Shown: positions 12,675 through 24,880 of the stretch, piece by piece
Layout: each line of letters begins with the position of its first letter
Position numbering within the stretch: the stretch's first letter is position 1
Made by a program: the position numbers and the translations under genes
The notes under the pieces: model-generated
What the model was told of the DNA's origin: nothing
The model's input: the letters and a program-made list of their open reading frames with translations, nothing else
Database searches by the model: none
NCBI GenBank assembly: GCA_023213395.1
Contig: CM041465.1
Location: 99,393,741-99,457,740, forward strand
Direction of reading: 5' to 3'
From: Cycas panzhihuaensis
Taxonomy: Eukaryota > Cycadophyta
DNA length: 64,000 nucleotides

Positions 12675-13384
12675 GGGCCCACTAAGATTTTAGCATAATC
12701 TCAATGGCCCCATAGTACCGCGATCTTTGCCACGATGCGAGTGATACCCCCACATTAAGGGTGATTTCTTGTAAAAAAAATTCAAAAATTTTATCTACAC
12801 AAGCCATCCTCTGGCCCACCAGGACCAGGGCTATCTAATGCCCCAATCCCCCCTCTTGTTGGGTCTAATTTAGACTCCAGGAGATTGCTATTTGCCTATA
12901 AGAGGCCGAAAACCCTATTAAAAACCACTAAAAAGCCATTAAACCTAAATGACAAGATGGGTTAGGGAACGAGTGATCCACTCACTAGATCCAGCCTCGC
13001 TACCGCTATCTCATCTCTCTAGTCTCATGGGCTATCTCTACATCCTGATGTGATGGTCTGATCTCTCTCTGCATGCCTCTGAAATTAGGTGGCACTCCTC
13101 TGCGTAAGGAAAAGGGCTCTGAATTGATTGCGAGCCCGTGAAAATGAATCCCATTTTCATCGAGTTTTCCTTATGTAGGCAGGGGCCCTGATAAGCACCT
13201 CTTCCATTTCTCTCACCGTGATAGCCCTTGGGACCATTTCTCTTTCCTGATCATCTTTGCCTTCTAGGTCTGTCTCCTATTTTGCCTCCATGGCCTTTTT
13301 TTTCCCTAACCCTCTAGGTGCATTTATGGCACCCCCCTCTTTAGCTTTGCGAGGCTCCTTTTGCCTCGTTTTACATGCCACCTC

Positions 13385-13392
13385 TATATATA
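13385..13392 (-). promoter_or_regulatory. Possible TATA box for the antisense PMD unit
   Basis: TATATATA on the minus strand, about 0.9 kb upstream of the first PMD residues. This rests on composition and position only, and the surrounding AT content makes chance likely. Confidence 0.2.
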
Positions 13393-13737
13393 CTTGAGTT
13401 TATACTCATTTGGCTCATTTCTCCATCCTGAACCTATTTTTGCTACCCGTTCGCACCTCTGGGGCTCCCAAAGGAAGCGTCCCCCCACTTGGGACTGTAC
13501 TTTGCTTCCTTAAGCGACCTTTGGCATCCCCAGAAGGGCCTTTTTTCTATTAGTTCTTTCCGATCTACTGGATAGTCTCCTCCACCTTTGGGTAGGCTCA
13601 TCTCTAGGTCTTCTTGCCCTCTGCAGCCTTTATTGATAGCCACTTGAGTCTCTTACAATGGTTCATATCATTGAGTCCTCTTCACTTACCGATTCAGTCT
13701 ATACTCTCTCTCTACTGAGACCTCCATTTCTTTTGTT

Positions 13738-14120
13738 ATGGTGTTACTCATTTTTACTGATGGCAGAAGTTGTAGCAACCCAGGCCATTACGTCGTCCCA
13801 TGGATTCTCCGTGACCATTTCAGACACAACTTTATATATTCTAGGATCTTTCTTCCTGAGGCCACTAATAACGAAGCTGAGTACACGACTGTTATTACCA
13901 ATGCGCTCTGCTTCCAACATGGACCCATCATTCTCTTCTTCGACTCTTAAGTTGTGGTGTCCCATCTCACCCAGGTCTGTCATATGTGGTGCCCACTCTT
14001 GAGAGCCCCACCAAATCCTTGTTGGCTCATTTTCCATCTGTTGACATCTGACATATTCCTTGGGCTCTCAATGCTGAGGCAAATAGCTTGATTTATCTCG
14101 TCCTTGAGTGTCACCTTCCT
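13738..14120 (+). pseudogene. RNase H domain remnant of GYP-A
   Basis: RNase H removes the RNA strand during reverse transcription. The frame begins LIFTDGRSCSNPG (first catalytic D; family form FTDGS-snPG). TNNEAEYTTVI (catalytic E, typical TNN-AEY) follows about 40 residues later, then the third acidic site in IILFFDS at about 13935-13950. A later piece, IPWALNAEANSL, at about 14055-14095 matches the C-terminal 'hiPR-N-EADaLA' helix. A stop follows the DS motif, and spacing suggests a small deletion before the last piece. The TNN-AEY form is like the second, archaeal-type RNase H reported for Tat elements; this subtype is inferred. Neither RT upstream nor integrase downstream is present. 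Confidence 0.7.
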
Positions 14121-14546
14121 CTCCTCATTGACCCACCTTGAGAGACTTGTCTGATCGTTTAGGCACCCAAGTCTCGGGTCATCCTGTCCTTTATATTGTG
14201 ATCCATTCGCACCTCTAAAAGCCAACTTCTAATGAGGTTAAGCTATGGCGACCACCAGGTTTATTTTTCTTCACTCTACCCTTAACATCTTGGCACATAA
14301 CTCTCATTATTCTTGACTTGTGTATGTACATATCATTTTGTTCATAACACCTATCTAATCTTATGTTTGGTCCTCACCACCCTTCCATTCTACTCTCATG
14401 ATGGGGGCATCCCCCTCATCCTCTATCATTGCCTGTTGTCTATACAATGATGTATAGGCAGCCCCTATGTTGTCTCATCCTTGCCTCTACACCCACGCGT
14501 TCTGCCACGACACTCGTTGTCACCCTTGGCTCGCGCCATTATTACG

Positions 14547-14548
<2 letters not shown>
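14121..14548. other. GYP-A interior between RNase H and TA tract
   Basis: Pyrimidine-rich plus strand with no domain recognised. Integrase would be expected here or later in a complete element. Confidence 0.4.
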
Positions 14549-15145
<597 letters not shown>

Positions 15146-15208
15146 CTAACATTGTGTTACTAGCATTTACCATCATATTATGCCTATGAGTTGCGAGGCT
15201 CTACTGCC

Positions 15209-15218
15209 AAGGGGGTAG
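15209..15218 (+). other. Polypurine tract of GYP-A
   Basis: AAGGGGGTAG abuts the TGTTTCCT start of the 3' LTR. It would prime plus-strand DNA synthesis. Confidence 0.7.
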
Positions 15219-15772
15219 TGTTTCCTGACTACCAGAAATAGGTTCTTGCCAAGTTGACATAGGTAAGTATAGGTATACTTCTAGCCTTTGCCTTTGTTAT
15301 TTCTATAGAAAGGTAAACCGAAGCATCCTTCTGTTGCATAGCTGACTGATACATTTGAGTGATCATCTTACATCTATTGCTTGATCATATTACTTGATAC
15401 TCTTTTAACGTATGATGATCTGTGGGACATGCATCTCTATAGTACTCCACAACCCTCCTATACATCTCCATGTTGTCTCAAGTGTCAATTAGCTCGTATG
15501 ATCCGTTCATATTCTCTTTGCCACATCGCAACTCTTAATGTCCTGTTAAGTGTGATTAGTACATCCCTATTCCAGTTACCAGTTTCCTGGGAACCCTATT
15601 GCTTCAGTACCCCATCTAGTTTAGGTCATCCTCTCCATATGACTATCCCCAACCACCTAGATAGAGGGTTAGCCCCTCCTATTCCTAGGGTACCCTCCTT
15701 TAGGGCTCCCAGGTACCTTTTCTTATCCTATTTTTGTCTCTGTCACTACACCGTGGTAATGTTGTAGTACCA

Positions 15773-15804
15773 TGGTAAACTTTGCGGTACCACAAAGTTT
15801 ACCA
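15773..15804. repeat. U3 hairpin in GYP-A 3' LTR
   Basis: TGGTAAACTTTG (15773-15784) and CAAAGTTTACCA (15793-15804) are perfect 12-bp complements around the loop CGGTACCA. It lies about 135 bases before the TATA box. A related hairpin with the loop TGGTATCA is present at 61196-61221. Confidence 0.8.
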
Positions 15805-15937
15805 CAGGGTGATTATCATAAAACATTTTTCTTAATCTGCCATGGAAAATTTTGCTTTTTTCACAAAATTTCCATGTGACTTAGTCACCCTTCAATTCAT
15901 AGCCTAATCATATTTGCCCATTCAAGCTAGGGTTAGG

Positions 15938-15944
15938 TATAAAA
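15938..15944 (+). promoter_or_regulatory. LTR TATA box (GYP-A)
   Basis: TATAAAA followed by CCCAAAA, preceded by AGCTAGGGTTAGG. The solo LTR has the same context at 37136-37142. Transcription would start a few tens of bases downstream. Confidence 0.65.
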
Positions 15945-17018
15945 CCCAAAAGAACTTTATTTCCTAGCTCTTCTTCCACCTACTCTCCTCTCTTCTCCTA
16001 CTTTTGTAGGCACTTTTCTATAGGAATACCTTGCAACATCTGAGTTCCCTATGCTCTATCCTGAGATCCACCCTCTCCAGCTTAGATCTGCGGTAGTAGG
16101 CTCACCAACAAGCTTGTCCAAGCAAGGATATGCTCCAAGTCTCACCTGTATGCTCTATTAATAAGTTTCAACAAACTTATCTCTAGGTTACTTAGCCCTT
16201 GCAAGGATCCATCTATAAGCACCATAGATCTATCTTTTTCTACCCTCTTCTCAGGTAGGCTTATCTCTAATCCAGTCTAATAGGTACCACCTCATGTTTT
16301 TTTAATTTTATTCCTTTTAAACTTCCTTAAAAGAGGTTATATCATTTGTAATATCTTTCATTTTCCAGCTTTCCATTACATATAGGAGGCATTCTCTTCG
16401 TCTCTTTCTTACTGTCCATATTATCTTCCTACTTTCTCCTAGTTTCTTAAAGGAGGCTGTGGGGAGAGGTACTCAAAGAGTAAGAGAAAGGAGCCAAGGT
16501 AGGTTTCGCACCTAACTAGGCCTGCTCCTCAAGGGCAACCCCCTTCTCCTCTTTCCTCTCCTCCTCTTGTGCATTTCTTAAGCTATTAGGGAGCTTCCGG
16601 AAGTAGGCCATCATTGGATATTAGCATACATAGCCCCTTGTTGAGTTGTTTCTAGGACTGAGTGCCTCACTTGGGTAGATTTTCTAGCCTCGAGTAGTGT
16701 CTTATATCAACTTTGGGTCTTGGATTGATCAGTGTTACAAATTGCTACACATAGAAATACTTACAACATTGACGATATTTACAAATCTCATGCTATTTGT
16801 TTCTCTCATCATTTACTGCCATTAGGCTATCCCAACCTATTGTTTAACATGCTTAGAGGCAGCGTGGAGGTGCACTTATTGGAGGGTTAGCCATTCCGAG
16901 GCTAACCATCCGCATCCCTTATCTTGTGTTATTAGCTTTGAGGAGATTTGGAGTTGTTCTTTGGTTGGAAGTTTGCCTGATTTAAAGTGCTTTAACTTAT
17001 AACATTCTTAGTATTTCA

Positions 17019-17148
<130 letters not shown>

Positions 17149-18447
17149 CACTCTAGCAGCCCCTTGGAAAGGGGGTAGAAAACCTTTATGATTGTAGGTT
17201 TGCCACATCGCTCGTGGGAAAGGACGAACTTCTTTAATCTAGGTACATTTTTTTGCTTTCCTTTTCCTTGGTCATTTCAGCTTTTAGTATAATTCCTTTT
17301 CCTTTACCTTTCTTGCTTTCTTCCTTTCGATTTGGGGAAGGTAAAGAAGCCCCAATGATGTCACCCTACACTGCTCATGTGTTTGGAGAAGGAAAAGAAG
17401 AAGTGGATGTGGCGCAAGATGGTAACTTCGTTTCAGCTGCATAACTTTCTAGGTATAATGCCTTCCTTTTTGTAGTCCTTTTCTATGCTTATCTTTTAAG
17501 TTTACGTGCTTGCATGATAAAAACATAAAGGTAAAAGATAAAAGGGAACTAATTTGTACCATCCATTTGCATATGCATGCTAGCTTGCATTTTAGGAAAG
17601 ATCATAAAATAGGAGATATCCCCTTCCTCTTTCTATTTGATTGCATATAACCTACTAGGATTTGTATCCTTAGCATGCATCTTGTGTTTTAGATTGGTTT
17701 GCCTCTCTTGTCCCCTTCCCCTTTGTTTAAAGTAAAAGGAGAGCAAGGGTTTACATTAGAGAGAAAATGAGAGAAAGTATATTTATTGCCCTTTTATATA
17801 TATACTCATTTTATCTCTTATTTGCATACATAATTGATTAGACATTGTTTTACTATTGCACATAGAAGATAGACTCCTTCACACATAGGATGGTGGGAAC
17901 TACTTCTGCCATCGTTCTTTGCTCCCCTAAATTCAATTTAGGTGGATTATTTCAAGGGGGATTCATCCTCTAATATATCTTCCTCTAACCCCATCACATC
18001 CATACCAACTTAATAATCTCAATACCCTTCCACCTTGGGTTGGTCTCATGCGTGAGGTACTTACCCAACACCACCCTTACATGCGTGCACCCCCTACACC
18101 ACTTACCTATGTACATCTTATCTATATCCCTTCATCATCCATAAGGATCCACTTCCTCATTGGGTCTTACCCTTCCCTTCCAGCCATCTGAAGATGGGAA
18201 GACCCACATTTTGAGGTTACTAGGGAAATCGAGGATATCCCTCGCTTGTGCTACCTCCAAAACTAAAACTAAGTTATATACAGGGAAGTTGTACACCATT
18301 TGTGGGTTTCAAACCTGTGTTCTGATACACGGACGCCCTATGTGGGTGTTTCCCTTCACTTGTTGGATTGACTCTTTATTCTGGAGCCTTCCATTGACTG
18401 ACCTAATCCTAATCAGGTGCAGTTACCATCCCATAAATGTGATTCCA

Positions 18448-19293
18448 CAACCTAACCTCTATTGATATTGCAAGTGGCTGGTAATTAAGAATATTAAATT
18501 TATGTAACATATCCAATGTGTATTCCCTTTATGATACAAATATACCATTTTCATCCTGCTATATTTTAATACTTAAGAAATAATGCATAAGTCCCAAATC
18601 TATCATTTCAAACTCTTTGCACATATCTTTCTTAAACTTTTTGGATAAGTAATGATAATTCCTAGTATATACTAGGTCATCCACATATAATCCCATAATT
18701 AATATTGACTTTCCTTCTAATTATATATATAAATTTATATTTAATTATCTACTTAGGAATCTTTTATCCCTAAAATATTTATCAATCCTAGAGTACCATA
18801 TTCTAGATGCTTGTTTGAGTCCATATAAGGCCCTTTGAGTTTATAGACTTTGTCTTCTTTCCCTTTCACTTTAAAATTATTTAAATTGTTGGACATAGAT
18901 CTCTTTATCTACATAGCCATTTAAGAAGGCAATTTTTATATCTATTTCATAGACTATTTAACCTTGTTGTATAGCTAAGGCCATAATTAATCTAACTATT
19001 TCCAACCTTGCAATAAGTATAAATATCAAATTATAATATATGCTTTCAATTTAAGCATAGCCTTTTATAACTAGTTTTGCCTTGTATTTATTAATAGACC
19101 CATTTGATTTATAATTGGTCTTGTAGACCCATATTATCCTAATGGCATACTTTCTAAGTGGTAAATCAACTAACTCCCATGTGTCATTCTTCATTAAGGT
19201 ATTATATTCTTTCTTTATTATATTCATCCTATCATCTTGAGTATTTGCCTCTTTAATGTTTTGAGGCTTATTTGACTCCATATCTTGAGTCAT
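18448..19293 (-). pseudogene. E4 reverse transcriptase (copia), broken
   Basis: RT copies the element RNA into DNA. The frame opens with NDTWELVDLP and a KYKAKLVIKGYA motif (19050-19200), then a D-x-K-x-AFLNG block, ALYGLKQA near 18790-18850, and an intact YVDD catalytic box at 18676-18687. It is followed by FEMIDLGLMHYFL. The last residues, NILNYQPLAIS, match the stretch after the RT palm, and the frame ends abruptly at 18448. Several frameshifts and TAG/TAA stops are present. Confidence 0.78.
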
Positions 19294-19559
19294 AAATGCA
19301 AAGTTTACCTTTTTAGATCTTATTATTCTTCATTCAAATCTAGTATCTAAGATGTTTTTGGGGTTATGATCATTTTGTACCCATTTTGGAACCCTTTGAG
19401 TTGAACTAGATGGTCTTACTCTATTTACACTAGGTACACTTATACCACTTGGGTTAGAATCCACTTTAATCATAATGTTTTCTCCTTTATCCTTTTCAAT
19501 GACTTCCTCTTGATAAAATTCATCTTCTTTCAAGATGACATCCTTGATAATAATAATCC

Positions 19560-20420
19560 TTTTACACTTTGGATCATATAGTTTATAAGATCTTGATAAG
19601 TCACTATATCCTATAAATATATATTTGGTGATTTTTTAATTTAGTTTTATTTTTCTTTATTCTATAATATGTGCATCAATTATGCACCTAAAAGCTCTTA
19701 ATTGTTTGATGTTTGATTTATAGTATGTCTAATCTTTTTCAGGTGTAACCCATCTTACTAATTTGGTTGTACATTTATTTAACAAATAAACAATTGTATC
19801 TATAATTTCTACTCAATATTCCTTATCAAGATGCTTATTCTTAGGCATACTTCTATCCATCTCAACAATTATCTTGTTCTTCCCTTTTAAAACCCTATTT
19901 TATTAAGGTATGTATGTATTTGTAAGTTGCTTACTTATCCCAAAATATTTGCAACAATCTTTGAATTTATATGAAATAAATTCTCCCCTATTATCTAATC
20001 TTAAAGTCAATATTTTATATCCACTTTGTCTTTTAATCATGTTTTTGAAGTCAATAAAGAATTGGACTATATTTGACTTGTACTTGAGAAAGTAAACCCA
20101 AAATATCCTTATAAAATTATCAATGAAATTTATGAAATACTTAGCTCCACTATGTGAAGGCGCATCTATTGGTCCACATAGATCTGTGTATACCAGTTGA
20201 AGAAGCCCATCTTCCTTATAGTTATAATTAAATAATCATTCCCTTTGTTATTTGCCTAGTATACACCTTTCACACACTTCCTTGTCATGTTTAATATCAA
20301 GTAGTCCTATCACCATTTCCATCTTCTTCATCAATGTCAAACTATTGTAGTTCATATGGTAAAGTCTTTTATGTCAAGTTTCACTGTCTATATTATTTGA
20401 TGTCTTCAAGGCATAATAAT
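19560..20420 (-). pseudogene. E4 integrase (copia), broken
   Basis: The minus strand gives parts of the integrase core, including TTPYTPQQNGV followed by the E-containing KGKNKII block at about 19830-19900, then the PK-KHLDKEY stretch and the T-P-E motif near 19740. Integrase inserts the DNA copy. Stops are frequent, and the N-terminal HHCC finger is only partly readable. Confidence 0.65.
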
Positions 20421-21180
20421 TAGTTGGGGGAACAACTAGTTTAAATAATCTATCACTAGTCATTTGGTCCTTAGTAACTATTACTTTGTTCCTTAGTTTA
20501 TCTTTAATGGTGTAGTCACTATTATCAAAGATAAATTTATATTTCTACTCCATTATTTACCCTACTAATAGTGAATTTTTCTTAAGTGTAAAGACATGAA
20601 GTACATCATTGATATATCTTGTTTCTCCAAAGTCTATTTAGATAGCTACATTCCCTTTGCCAACTACATCTTGAGTGGTATTGTCTCCAAATATGATTTC
20701 ACTCTTTTTAGTGTTGTCTAACTTCTTAAGCTATTTTCTATCAAACTTAATAGAAAGAGTCTTTTATTTTCTCTTTGTTCTTCTACTATTATATTAACTT
20801 TTCTTCTTTGCATGTTGAACCTTTTTATAAAGTAATTTATTTCTAAGTATCTACTTTTATAGTAATAGGAACATTATATTATTCCTTTATCACTAGGGCT
20901 TCTTCCTTTTTATCCTTAGTTCCTACCTCTTGGATTTTGTCCTGTACTTCTTCCTTGAGGTCTAAAATTTTATCCTTGGCCTTAAAAATAATATATTTGT
21001 CCTTGACTTTGAAATTGATTTAAACCTTGATAAAAATGACCTTAAACTTAATGGTATTATCCTTACTCTTAATAAACTTAATCTTGTCTTTGATTAAATT
21101 AATTTTGATTTCTAAAACTTTAACCTCTTCCTCTAAGAGATTATCCTCTTCCCCTCAAGCCTTGGCCTTAAAAGGTAGGT
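20421..21180 (-). pseudogene. E4 protease and nucleocapsid zone, heavily decayed
   Basis: Between gag and integrase the minus strand contains SEIIFGDNTT, KGNV and a DVLHV stretch (about 20580-20720), matching the part of copia proteases after the active site. The D-S-G motif itself was not readable, and no intact CCHC finger was found. Confidence 0.5.
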
Positions 21181-21192
21181 ATAATCTTTGTC

Positions 21193-21831
21193 TTAGTGAT
21201 AAATGTATATTCTAGAAATATAGAAATTTACTACCCCCTTTTCTTCTTCAATAGCAAGTAACATTGCACTTAGTTGATCAATATTATGGGTAGTTAGGTC
21301 TTTAGAGATCTTAATACTAGTTGCAACTATTTCAAACCTTTTAATATTATTGACACATTTTAAGATCTTCTCTACCATCTTTTGTTCACTAATGACTTCT
21401 CCTAAGGCCCTTATTTGGTTGATTAAGCCTTGTATTTTAGTTATAAAGTTATTTAGTCCTTCATTATTATTCATCTTACAAATTTTAAATGTACTCCTTA
21501 ATGCTTGAAGTTTTGATGTAGTAACTCCTTTGTAGGTGGTCTTCAAAGCATACCATGACTCCTTTGATGTAGTTACCTCACTAATCCTTATAAAAATATG
21601 ATCCTCTAATATATAGAAGATGAATACCAAGGCTTTAGTATTTCACTTTTCATTCTTATTGTATATTTTCTTTTGATCTTTAGTAGTATTAGTATCAAGT
21701 GTTTTATAACCTAGTTCAATTAAGTCCTACATATCTTTTGACACAAAGATAGATTTTATTCTTCAACTCTAATTTAAAAAGTTAGTACCATGAAATTTTG
21801 GTACTATTACATTACTTATACTTAAGGCCAT
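21193..21831 (-). pseudogene. E4 gag (copia, UBN2-type), broken
   Basis: Gag forms the particle. The start ATG at 21831-21829 opens MALSISNVIVPKFHGTNF, the usual copia opening, followed by a tract where two expected tryptophans are TAG. An open stretch of 145 codons (21630-21193) carries TSKESWYALKTTYKG and a helical NNFITKIQGLINQIRALGE, the central UBN2 gag pattern. Stops of the TGG>TAG/TGA kind break the first third. Confidence 0.8.
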
Positions 21832-23089
21832 CATGTACAAATTGCCTTAAATAAAATTGCTTTCAAAAAGTAAGTTGTTTGAATGAAATACTAAAATACA
21901 CTTTAATAAGGCAACAAAGGTACTATAAAACACAAGCAAAACTTATTTACCTTCAACTTTAGGAAATGAAAAAGTTTCCTAATCTAGACTTAATATCCTC
22001 AAAAGTAAGATTTTTGTATTAATAGTGATTACAAGCTGAAGTTTTGCTAGATTTGTTCAAGGGTTAACTGGCAAAAAGCCTACAAACTAGCATCAATTTT
22101 GACTATGAAAATATTATATCAAATGACTTCAAAACTTCTTAAGAGATCATCCATTCAATAAAGGATAAAAATACAAACTTAAAAATTTAAATAACACTTA
22201 ATTCTAACCTTTCATGACCAAGTTATGCTTTTGAAAGTACAAGGAGGTTAAAAGGGATAAAGAGATCTTTAGCACATAAAGTATAAATAAAATTTTCATT
22301 AACCTTTAGTCATTAAAAAAACTATCAAATATAAACCCGGTATACTCACATAACCACTTGTTTCATTTGTATGGAAATTTAGAAGACTTTGGAGTTGGAG
22401 GATTTGAAAATAAGCCTTGATGGTGAGAGATATCCTTGCTAAAGCAGATATAGGTACTTGGTTTGAAATAACCTCCTTGAAAAAATATTAACCCGTTTTA
22501 AAAATATGCACATTTTGGTCACTTGACTCTACTATATGACCTATATGCTATAGGAAAAATAGGCTATAAGATAATAAAGCTCAATAGAATATAAAAGGTA
22601 ATTAAATTTGTCAAATTATAAGTAATATTAAATATCCCAAAGTATAATAAAAAGGCAAAAACTAGACGCACTGTACATGATTCCACTAAGGATATAAACA
22701 CCTTATATATAGTCTGTCAAATCAATCACATGGGTAGGAATGAAAACCACTTTTTAATAAAACATTAATGATCATATATAAATATGATGGTTAAATATAT
22801 ATTAAAGTTATAAAAAATATAAAGAAGTATGAAGGACATGAAGGTAGATATCGACATGCAAATATTTCCAAAGTTTACACAAATGTTTCTAATCTCTATG
22901 CCATAACTATTTGCCAACTTGATATAAGATTTAGCTTTAAATAAAGTGGGATTAAGATGTGAATCTATGGGCCATAGGCATATAACCTATGTATGTTAAT
23001 TTCTTAGCCATAAATATAGAAATAAATAATGGCAGGGCTCACATATAAGCTTATATACCCTAGTTTAAATAAATGAATGGAATGATGGG
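21832..23089. other. AT-rich leader or unresolved sequence right of E4
   Basis: No gene seen. By position the first part should be E4's 5' leader and LTR, but I could find neither an initiator-Met PBS complement nor a matching LTR. The boundary between E4 and older sequence is not visible. Confidence 0.4.
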
Positions 23090-23293
23090 ACATATCTAGG
23101 TATCAAAAAGATTGTTATACACTCCAAAGATGTAGTGGATTTACTCCAAGTTAAGTATATTCTCAAAGATATTAATGGGTCTATCAATGTTTAAGTAGTC
23201 AAACATGGAGGTGATGGAGGAATAGAGAACATGATTATATTCGAGTATCTAAATGAGACTTTGATGAGAATCAATGGATTTCATGCAAATGTC
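23090..23293 (+). pseudogene. Left half of an unidentified coding remnant split by E0
   Basis: A plus-strand frame with one stop in about 65 codons runs up to the E0 insertion point. It resumes in the same phase on the other side at 49980 after one copy of the target duplication is removed. I do not recognise the protein. Short motifs are VVDLLQVKYILKDI and MRINGFHANV. It may belong to an older mobile element. Confidence 0.35.
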
Positions 23294-23813
23294 TATTAAA
23301 AATATATGTGGAATAGAATTAGTATAATACCATAATAAAATATACGTGGAATATTAAGATTAGATCCAATTCAATGAGATAACAAGATGAAATCATAATG
23401 AAGAAGTATAAACTCATGAGTATGTACATATAGTGAATTAATCAATATAACTATCAAATATCAAATATGTAAAGCAAGCACCATAAGATGAACATCAAGA
23501 TTTATATATGGAAATCACATTATGGGAAAACCCATAAGAGAAGGTGGAGTTAGGACTCTACTTTTGATCATAATGTTTACATTTGTCTCCTCTCTCCTCA
23601 CTCTATTCTTCCTCCTTACTCAAGTTCTCAAGTGGTGAGTGTATATATAAATAGTGAGATCACCTCATAAATAGCCTATCAAATATAAAGAACCATTACA
23701 TCATCTAATAAAGAGATAGCATGGATATGTCTGCATCTCACATATCTTAATGTAGGTGAATGGTGGGAAGTGTATATGTACAATAAGCCCATATTAAACA
23801 TTATGTTTTAATA
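23294..23813 (-). repeat. E0 3' LTR
   Basis: 520 bp, aligning end to end with 49455-49974. The outer end reads TATTAAAA instead of TGTTAAAA and the inner end AATA instead of AACA, so both terminal dinucleotides carry C>T type changes. A hairpin-forming GGAAA...GGGAAAACCC motif lies at about 23517-23543. Confidence 0.9.
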
Positions 23814-23820
23814 CCCCCCC
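23814..23820 (-). other. E0 polypurine tract
   Basis: CCCCCCC on + (GGGGGGG on the coding strand), directly next to the inner end of the LTR. Confidence 0.6.
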
Positions 23821-24090
23821 ATAATGTTTATTGACCTTATATCTTAATCTAAAATCTTTGAGTCTTCAACCTATATGCCAAAACTTGTAACTTATAACTA
23901 TATCCTGCATATTGTATGTAGTATCACCTATAACCTATAATTAACTTATAACCATATGCTTGTCTCCATTAATCATTAACCTATATAAAACCAACATATA
24001 TAAAGCATTTGGTGTATATCTTTATATCTTTACTTGTATGACTACTTTTAATTAACATTAAGTTGGATGATCAACATTCTATTAACCATT
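23821..24090. other. E0 interior, left piece
   Basis: AT-rich, no gene. It ends in CCATT (24086-24090), the target site of E1, and continues at 39233. Confidence 0.6.
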
Positions 24091-24317
24091 TGAAGGTTTG
24101 TAAAATGATCAAGACAGAGTAGAGCATATATCAAATAATCAACACATTGTTGCATAAACATAATAGTCTTTATATTCAATCCATCTTTGAGAGAGTATTA
24201 CAAATATCCAAAATGAAGGTGGTGTCAAAAGATACCAGGGTTTGTCACCCCAGTAAAGATATAGTTTGAGGGAGGAGGGAAACCTCCTCAACCTCCAAAA
24301 TTTAAAATATAATAAAA
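24091..24317 (-). repeat. E1 3' LTR, first part (continues at 31858)
   Basis: It begins TGAAGGTTTG and aligns with 36305-36468 joined to 39075 onward. E3 interrupts it after TAAAA (24313-24317). The uninterrupted order is seen in the other LTR across AATTTAAAATATAATAAAA. Confidence 0.88.
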
Positions 24318-24758
24318 TGATAGAATAGGCACATGTACATAGTCATAACATCACATGAATAGAAGAGATACAAATGAAAGAGATAATGCACATGTACACT
24401 GGGTTGACAGGTGGAAAACCCCTTCTGGGGAAGAAAAACCACCTCCTAAGCTAGATTTTATTAATAGATAACTGAAACCAATATAAAAAATAATAAACCC
24501 CCTAAAATAGCCTTTGATCAGGCATTTAAACATACCTCCTAGATTCCTGGAACTAACTCTATGAATCTAGGAGATTAATAAATAGTATGGAGGTTCGTTG
24601 GAATGCGGTTCCGTATTTCAATGACCATCTGCAAATCAATTAAATTAAATATAAGTTTATAACATTACAATCACTTAAATTATTTTTAAGACATGTGGCT
24701 TAAATAATAACATTAAGAAACATAATAAAATATAAAGTTTACATTATATATTCTAACA
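24318..24758 (-). repeat. E3 3' LTR
   Basis: TGATAGAATAGG...TTCTAACA, 441 bp, with TG/CA ends. It contains a GGTGG-AAAACCCC...GGGGAAGAAAAA-CCACC stem at 24410-24443. Confidence 0.93.
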
Positions 24759-24767
24759 TCCCCCTTT
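24759..24767 (-). other. E3 polypurine tract
   Basis: AAAGGGGGA on the minus strand, directly before the LTR start TGTTAGAA. Confidence 0.8.
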
Positions 24768-24880
24768 AATGTAAACTTTAGTACTGGAGAGAAAAGAAGA
24801 GCTTCATCACAGTGATCCCCCTTTGATGGAGACTTCTTTTATCTGTAATAAATCTCTGAGATTTAAAAACTTTGGTTCAG

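Larger units (their letters stand above)
18448..21831 (-). mobile_element. E4: Ty1-copia element, 3' part cut off by GYP-A
   Basis: Minus-strand copia order is gag (21831 to about 21180), protease zone, integrase, RT, stopping at 18448 inside the polyprotein where the GYP-A LTR begins. The rest (RNase H and 3' LTR) would lie beyond GYP-A, left of the window. No PBS or LTR pair was resolved on the right, where the leader extends into 21832 and beyond. Confidence 0.8.

Noticed and set aside
13443-13643. Minus-strand 66-codon frame with a possible regulatory look
   Set aside because: No recognised motif; it lies between the PMD region and RNase H in decayed element sequence.
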